Assembly (NCBI GenBank): GCA_937916135.1
Contig: CALFTQ010000007.1
Location: 1 to 10,530, forward strand
Source of the DNA: an uncultured Verrucomicrobiales bacterium
GTDB taxonomy: Bacteria > Verrucomicrobiota > Verrucomicrobiia > Verrucomicrobiales > Akkermansiaceae
Length of the DNA stretch: 10,530 nucleotides
Direction: 5' to 3'
A program made the translations under genes and the position numbers. Under the pieces are notes generated by a model. The model did not search any database. It saw only the letters and a program-made list of their open reading frames with translations, and was not told the DNA's origin. Shown one piece after another: positions 6,509 to 10,530 of this stretch (position 1 is its first letter; every line of letters begins with the position of its first letter).

Positions 6509-6539
6509 AAAAAGCCACCGCCCCTGCAGGGCGGTGGCT
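6509..6539 (-). terminator. Intrinsic terminator of the secreted-protein operon
   Basis: Perfect 11-base arms AGCCACCGCCC (6513-6523) and GGGCGGTGGCT (6529-6539) around a 5-base loop. On the minus strand the hairpin is followed at once by a run of T (complement of 6509-6513). It lies 19 bases past the stop of the thioredoxin-like gene and 11 bases before the uvrB -35 box, cleanly separating the two transcription units. Confidence 0.92.
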
Positions 6540-6558
6540 GGGGAGAATGGAAATTTCC

Positions 6559-7779
6559 TCACTTGGCCGAAACCGTGATAGAACCGTAAGAGATGCGGTC
6601 CTGCCCCATGTTGAAGGTGACCATGAGGCGGGGCTTTTTCACCGTTGCAGGCACATTGAGCGTGTACACATTGTTGCTGCTCTTATGGCCGGAAGAGCCT
6701 TCATGCCGGTCCTCGGCCACCTTCTTCTTACCATCATACAGCTCCACTGCGGAGAAGCGGGCTGCGTGATTTCCGCTCTTGTAGGTGAAGGTCACGGTGT
6801 AGGTGCCGGCAGCCTTAATCGGGATATCGCCAATCACCTCCACCGGCGTCTGATCCGTGGGGATGACATCGGGGTTCCAACCCTCGGCCAGCGTGAGATT
6901 CTTCACCCAGAGCCGGCGGGCATCCTTGGCAGACTTGCCAAGCAGGCTGTCCGGGTCCAGCTCCTGCAGCTTGTCAATCATCTCTTCGAGCTCCGCCTTG
7001 TGGCTGACTCCGCCATGGCGGTGCAGCAGGCCGATGCAGATACAGCAGAGCTGCTGCTTGTGCTCAGTAGTCAGCAGCGGGTTCTTCATCATATCCTTCA
7101 TCTCCTTGAGCGTTGCCTTCCAATCCTTGGTAGAAGCGCTCTCGATGGCCGTGGCATGCAGGTTCAGAGTGGCTATCTTGTACATACCCGCCTGGTCATC
7201 CGGGTCTGCCTGCTGCATTCGCTTGGCCACGTTGTCCGGCTTTTTCAGGCCGGGAATAGCCGAGGCCTGGCCAAGCAGGCGGGCCTTCTCAACACCGCTT
7301 GCGCTTTCAGATCTGGCCAGCAGGTCCTGCTGCCTGGCAGAAGCCTCCAGAATCTCTGTGATGCGTTTTGCTACGGCCTTGGGCTTCTTGCGTTCATCGA
7401 AGCTGATGCAGAGATCCGCCACGCGGTACCCCTTCTTATCATAGAAGATGAAGGCCGGATACGAATTCGGGAAGCTCAGGTCAATCTTACCGAAACGCGC
7501 CTGGTTTTTCTCATGCTCCTCTTTGGAGGACACATTGGGCACGCCCAGCTGCATGACAACTGCCTTGCCCAGGGCCTTCTTCACAGCCTCAGCCTCCAGC
7601 ATGCGCTCCATGGTCTTCCTGCTGTGCTTATCCCAACCATCGGCATAGGTTGCGATTACAATACCTTCCACCCCGGCCTTGGATTTCGCCTCCTCCATAT
7701 TTTCAGCCTTCTGGTATGCCAGGGCTGAGAAGGGAGACAGCGCCAGTGCGAGGGTCACGATACGGGAAATGGTGTTCAT
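6559..7779 (-). CDS. Secreted protein: cysteine-less thioredoxin-like fold plus C-terminal beta-sandwich
   Basis: A 406-residue protein of unknown function. Residues 1-21 are a signal peptide ending SALA, so it is exported. Residues about 30-145 read as a thioredoxin-like domain: GIVIATYADGW, a long amphipathic helix, KAVVMQL, and NSYPAFIFYDKKGY, where P108 is at the cis-proline position. The active site WCxxC is W49-D-K-H-S53 here, so both cysteines are gone and redox catalysis is unlikely. A helical middle (150-290) follows. Residues about 313-406 (AAGTYTVTFTYKSGNH, VELYDGKKKVAEDRH, NNVYTLNVP) form a beta-sandwich resembling C-terminal domains of fucosidases and hexosaminidases, perhaps sugar-binding. 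The ATG at 7779 is preferred over an in-frame TTG at 7788 because it gives a more typical signal peptide start. It follows the large anchored gene by 24 bases with no promoter between them, so the two form one operon. Confidence 0.85.
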   Translation of the reverse strand: MNTISRIVTLALALSPFSALAYQKAENMEEAKSKAGVEGIVIATYADGWDKHSRKTMERMLEAEAVKKALGKAVVMQLGVPNVSSKEEHEKNQARFGKIDLSFPNSYPAFIFYDKKGYRVADLCISFDERKKPKAVAKRITEILEASARQQDLLARSESASGVEKARLLGQASAIPGLKKPDNVAKRMQQADPDDQAGMYKIATLNLHATAIESASTKDWKATLKEMKDMMKNPLLTTEHKQQLCCICIGLLHRHGGVSHKAELEEMIDKLQELDPDSLLGKSAKDARRLWVKNLTLAEGWNPDVIPTDQTPVEVIGDIPIKAAGTYTVTFTYKSGNHAARFSAVELYDGKKKVAEDRHEGSSGHKSSNNVYTLNVPATVKKPRLMVTFNMGQDRISYGSITVSAK

Positions 7780-7803
7780 TTGTGTCAAAAATGGTTAGAT
7801 TGA

Positions 7804-10395
7804 TTACGCGGCCTGATTACCGTAGATGAAGATACCGTTGAGGTGGAAGAAGTCGGGGCCACCCTGACGCAGGAAGCGCACATACTTGGCCACAGGCTGC
7901 TTACCGCCCAGGTCCGTGCGCATGACGCGCTGCTTGAAAGCACCCAGGTCATGCACATCGGTCCAGTCGGTACCATTTTCAGAAACCTGAATCCTGATAT
8001 TATTGCAGCGGTGGAGGTTACCGGGGGTTCCCACCAGCACGATACCCGTCACCTGCACCTGGCGGGGCAGTTCCACCGCCACAAAGGCGTCTTTATCCTT
8101 GGCGGTATGGAAAGTGCCACCCTGCGGGGTAAGCAGGCCGGCGTGGTCCTGCGGTTTATCCCACTGGGAAGTCGAACTGAACCAGACCAAGCCCCCTTCC
8201 GATGCCAGCTTACCGGGGAACGGTTCAATCTGGGGAATGTTCACATCGGGGTTCTTGTAGCCGGATTCGTTAATCATCTTCGCGATGGACTGGAACGCCA
8301 GGCGGTCGAGATTCTTCTCTGCGGCCAGAATGGCAGGAGAAAGCAGCTTGACCCGCTCCTCGGCGGTCATGTCGCCACCCTTGCCGATACCCGCGACGAT
8401 AGCCTGCATCAACTGGGCATTGCCCTCTTTATCGAGCTTGGAACCCAGCACATTGCCCCAGTTCAGGATAGCGGGGGCATACTCACTGTTAGTCACCGTA
8501 GCGCCCAGCACATCAGCAAAGAAATCGCACAGGCGGGCGGGGTCCTTATCAGCCCCCATAGCAGCGAGCTGCTTCGTGCCGAGCTCCTCAATGCGCCAGC
8601 GGTCCGGGCCCATGACCTTGACGCTCTGCCAGAACTTCATGTAGGCTTTCTTGAGCTGCTTGGGCTTCAGGTTCTTAGCCAGCCCGTCAGCCAGCCCCTT
8701 GTGCATGTGCTCAGAGGCCAGCTCGGGATAAAGCGGCACCAGATACTCACAAAGAGCGTCATTGAGCTTATTCCAGTTGGCGGCGCCGGCATCCTGGGCT
8801 TTTTCCAGCACCTCGCGCCACTCACGCATGGCCACATAGTTGCGCGGCTGGGCCTTGGCTGCCTTTTCAAAGCAGTCCTCTGCCTTGGCCAGCTCCCCTT
8901 TATCGGCATAGATACCACCGAGAACACGCAGCATGTGAGACTTCCGCGTATTCTTCTTCTCCGCATCAGAAAAAAGCTCCGTCGCGGCATGCAGCGATGA
9001 GAAGGTATGCACACTGCGGAACACCTGCCAGTGCAGACCACGCTGCCAGCTCAGCGAATAAGCCGGCGTCCACTTATCGCCCACAAGCACAATGAAGGCG
9101 CAGTGGCCGGGCTCGCCCGCCGTCATAGCCGGCACACCATTGGCCAGCGCGGCAAAGGCACCGAAGTGGGACAAGCTGCCGCACACGCCACCCACGTAGT
9201 AAGTCATGGCCTCGCGGTTGTCACCCAGGTCACTTTCAAAGGGAGCGTAATACATGGGGCCGTGGATGGAATCGCCATAGATATTGTTGAGACGGTAGGC
9301 GCAGCGCCAGCAGGAGCCGGAGTAGCGGTCCGCCGGCAGGTGGAAATTCTCCAGAGCCCAGGTCAGGCTGGCCACCGAACCATAGGGATTATCCCCCTTG
9401 CAGCCGCAGACCATACGGCGCTGCCACATAGGCAGGGTATCAAACACCGTGTTCAGACGGTCATCCTTCCAGGCATTGATATAGAAGGTGGCGCGCTCCA
9501 CGGCATCCTGCTGGTCCCAGCCGGATTTCGCATATTCGAGCGCCGTGGCAGTGGCAATATCGCGCACCATGCGATTCTCCAGCATATCCGGGTGCTCCTT
9601 GTGAATCTTCTTGAGGATGGAAAGCGCCATACCGGGGCGCACGCATTCGCCGCTGAAAGCGAAATCATGCATCCATTCGGGGTCGCTGCCTATCATTGCC
9701 ATCAGCTCGCTGCCAGCCTTGTCGACGGAGCTTTCGCTGAGCAGGTGCTTGCAACCGGCCTCTTTCTCCAACTTTGCCAGTTGAGTCTCCTGCTGTCTGA
9801 TATTCCATGCCAATGCAGCACCGGGCTCGGCATTGGCCGGCACCTTGGCCTTGTTGGCCTCCAGCTCCTTGCGCAGTTTCTCAATCCGGGCTGTGCGGTC
9901 GGTGCGGGATTTTTCCACCTCAGCCTGCGAGCGAAGCTCGGCATCGGCCACCACCCACTGTGCCAGCAACAACTGATTCTCAGGTTTGCGGAAGAGTTTG
10001 GCAAGCTCGGCCGGTGACTTCCCCTCCGCTTTCTTCATAATCTCAGCTGCCACCGCCGCCTTCATCTGAACACAATCGGCCCAGTCGCTGCCCACCACGC
10101 TGCCCTGCTCCGCGCTGCCCGCCGGCTCGTCAAAATCTTCCTCTGCCGCCGATACCACAGCGGGAGCTTCCTCTGCCTCCGCTTTCTCTGCCACGGGAGC
10201 CTCTGCCATCGCTTCTGCCTGCGCTTTCTTCTTGCCTTTCTTCTTACCCTTCTTCTTTGCTTTCTTGGGGGCCTTCTTGCCAAGCATGCTATCCGGCAAT
10301 ATTCCCTCGTACACCTCGGGCTTGACCAGATAAGTACCACCTGCCGCCAATCCCAGCAGCAGCAGAGTCGTCATTACAAATGTTCCGGCTTTCAT
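7804..10395 (-). CDS. Membrane-anchored protein: transglutaminase-like core, TPR, C-terminal discoidin-like domain
   Basis: An 863-residue protein of unknown function. Residues about 4-24 are one hydrophobic segment (anchor or signal). Residues 40-58 are Lys-rich (KKAKKKGKKKGKKKAQ), then an Ala/Glu-rich acidic linker to about 100 and a coiled-coil-like helix (about 160-215). Residues about 385-450 look like a transglutaminase/papain-like core: GGVCGSLSHFGAFAALANGVPA, with C405 in the nucleophile position, and GEPGHCAF with H431. The usual WVPFD reads WTPAY, so the third triad residue is not obvious. Just before lie CGC (330-332) and CWRC (362-365), four cysteines spaced for a metal site or disulfides. 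Residues about 486-519 form a TPR. Residues about 730-863 look like an F5/8 type C (discoidin) domain, a common glycan-binding module. The ATG at 10395 is chosen because an in-frame GTG at 10446 falls inside the promoter. First gene of a two-gene operon. Confidence 0.87.
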   Translation of the reverse strand: MKAGTFVMTTLLLLGLAAGGTYLVKPEVYEGILPDSMLGKKAPKKAKKKGKKKGKKKAQAEAMAEAPVAEKAEAEEAPAVVSAAEEDFDEPAGSAEQGSVVGSDWADCVQMKAAVAAEIMKKAEGKSPAELAKLFRKPENQLLLAQWVVADAELRSQAEVEKSRTDRTARIEKLRKELEANKAKVPANAEPGAALAWNIRQQETQLAKLEKEAGCKHLLSESSVDKAGSELMAMIGSDPEWMHDFAFSGECVRPGMALSILKKIHKEHPDMLENRMVRDIATATALEYAKSGWDQQDAVERATFYINAWKDDRLNTVFDTLPMWQRRMVCGCKGDNPYGSVASLTWALENFHLPADRYSGSCWRCAYRLNNIYGDSIHGPMYYAPFESDLGDNREAMTYYVGGVCGSLSHFGAFAALANGVPAMTAGEPGHCAFIVLVGDKWTPAYSLSWQRGLHWQVFRSVHTFSSLHAATELFSDAEKKNTRKSHMLRVLGGIYADKGELAKAEDCFEKAAKAQPRNYVAMREWREVLEKAQDAGAANWNKLNDALCEYLVPLYPELASEHMHKGLADGLAKNLKPKQLKKAYMKFWQSVKVMGPDRWRIEELGTKQLAAMGADKDPARLCDFFADVLGATVTNSEYAPAILNWGNVLGSKLDKEGNAQLMQAIVAGIGKGGDMTAEERVKLLSPAILAAEKNLDRLAFQSIAKMINESGYKNPDVNIPQIEPFPGKLASEGGLVWFSSTSQWDKPQDHAGLLTPQGGTFHTAKDKDAFVAVELPRQVQVTGIVLVGTPGNLHRCNNIRIQVSENGTDWTDVHDLGAFKQRVMRTDLGGKQPVAKYVRFLRQGGPDFFHLNGIFIYGNQAA
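10222..10278 (-). repeat. Lysine-codon low-complexity tract
   Basis: The segment encoding residues 40-58 of the anchored protein is an irregular run of AAG/AAA codons with GGC and GCC between them (blocks KKAKKK, GKKK, GKKK). It looks like an expanded short tandem repeat and would be prone to length changes. Confidence 0.6.
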
Positions 10396-10422
10396 AACAG
10401 AGATGATATTTATATACGCCAG

Positions 10423-10451
10423 AGTATAACGAATACCCGGCCCCACTTCAA
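10423..10451 (-). promoter_or_regulatory. Sigma70-type promoter of the secreted-protein operon
   Basis: On the minus strand, TTGAAG (10451-10446, 4/6), a 17-base spacer and TATACT (10428-10423, 5/6). The predicted start is near 10416, with a leader of about 21 bases before the ATG at 10395 that is AT-rich and lacks a Shine-Dalgarno sequence. The remaining 79 bases to the window edge are AT-richer and hold no gene I can support. Confidence 0.7.
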
Positions 10452-10530
10452 GGCAAAAAACTCCACTATTCTTCCCCGCATTCGGACAAAAATATGCACA
10501 CCGAAATGCAAAAATTGGGGGCAGAAAAGA

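Noticed and set aside
7783..7788. TTGACA on the minus strand just before the thioredoxin-like gene
   Set aside because: It is 3 bases from the ATG, so a -10 box would fall inside the gene, and none is seen. Likely chance.
7843..9000. Open frames antisense to the anchored-protein gene, including 9007-10017
   Set aside because: They lie opposite the discoidin-like, TPR and transglutaminase-like coding regions and show no domain or promoter of their own.
10396..10446. GTG start adding 17 residues to the anchored protein
   Set aside because: The extra codons cover the -10 box and the spacer, and the ATG at 10395 gives a normal anchor or signal start.
10494..10530. Possible start of a plus-strand gene running off the window edge (ATG at 10494, 12 open codons)
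   Set aside because: Too short to judge, with no Shine-Dalgarno sequence or clear promoter. Needs sequence beyond the window.

Overview
The window reads as a chromosomal stretch from a Gram-negative-type bacterium with moderately high GC. My best inference is a Verrucomicrobiota member related to Akkermansia. This rests on secreted proteins that end in discoidin-like or other beta-sandwich domains, a lysine-rich segment behind a membrane anchor, and mostly absent Shine-Dalgarno sequences beside clear sigma70-type promoters. The lineage is a guess from style, not a proven assignment.

There are six genes. On the minus strand, reading right to left: a large membrane-anchored protein with a transglutaminase-like core, one TPR and a C-terminal discoidin-like domain (10395-7804); 24 bases later a secreted protein with a cysteine-less thioredoxin-like fold and a C-terminal beta-sandwich (7779-6559); and a strong intrinsic terminator (6509-6539). 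Next come uvrB (6415-4220) and a small membrane protein with a bacterial PH-like segment (4233-3466) whose start overlaps the end of uvrB by 14 bases. After a convergent plus-strand gene of DUF6714 type (2807-3472), the minus strand continues with a secreted Sel1/ankyrin-repeat protein (2544-1357) and the Mrp/ApbC-type iron-sulfur carrier ATPase (1225-149).

Promoters of -35/-10 type can be read upstream of mrp, the ankyrin gene, the DUF6714 gene and the large anchored gene. A weaker one precedes uvrB. The ankyrin gene has a perfect TTGACA/TATAAT pair so close to its ATG that the mRNA is predicted to be leaderless. Only uvrB shows a clear Shine-Dalgarno sequence.

A dispersed palindromic repeat (core CGGGACTGAAGTCCCG) occurs once downstream of mrp and twice as an inverted pair between the divergent ankyrin and DUF6714 genes. 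The pair has the layout of a REPIN.

Housekeeping functions are DNA excision repair (uvrB) and Fe-S cluster delivery (mrp). The least familiar part is the two-gene operon at 10395-6559. Its products look like cell-envelope proteins built on degenerate enzyme folds (thioredoxin without cysteines, transglutaminase-like core without an obvious catalytic Asp), each capped by a likely ligand-binding beta-sandwich. Further oddities are a roughly 67-residue insertion in UvrB and loss of the second cysteine of the CxxC motif in Mrp. There is no gene-free stretch over 300 bases, and I see no tRNA, rRNA, CRISPR array or insertion sequence.
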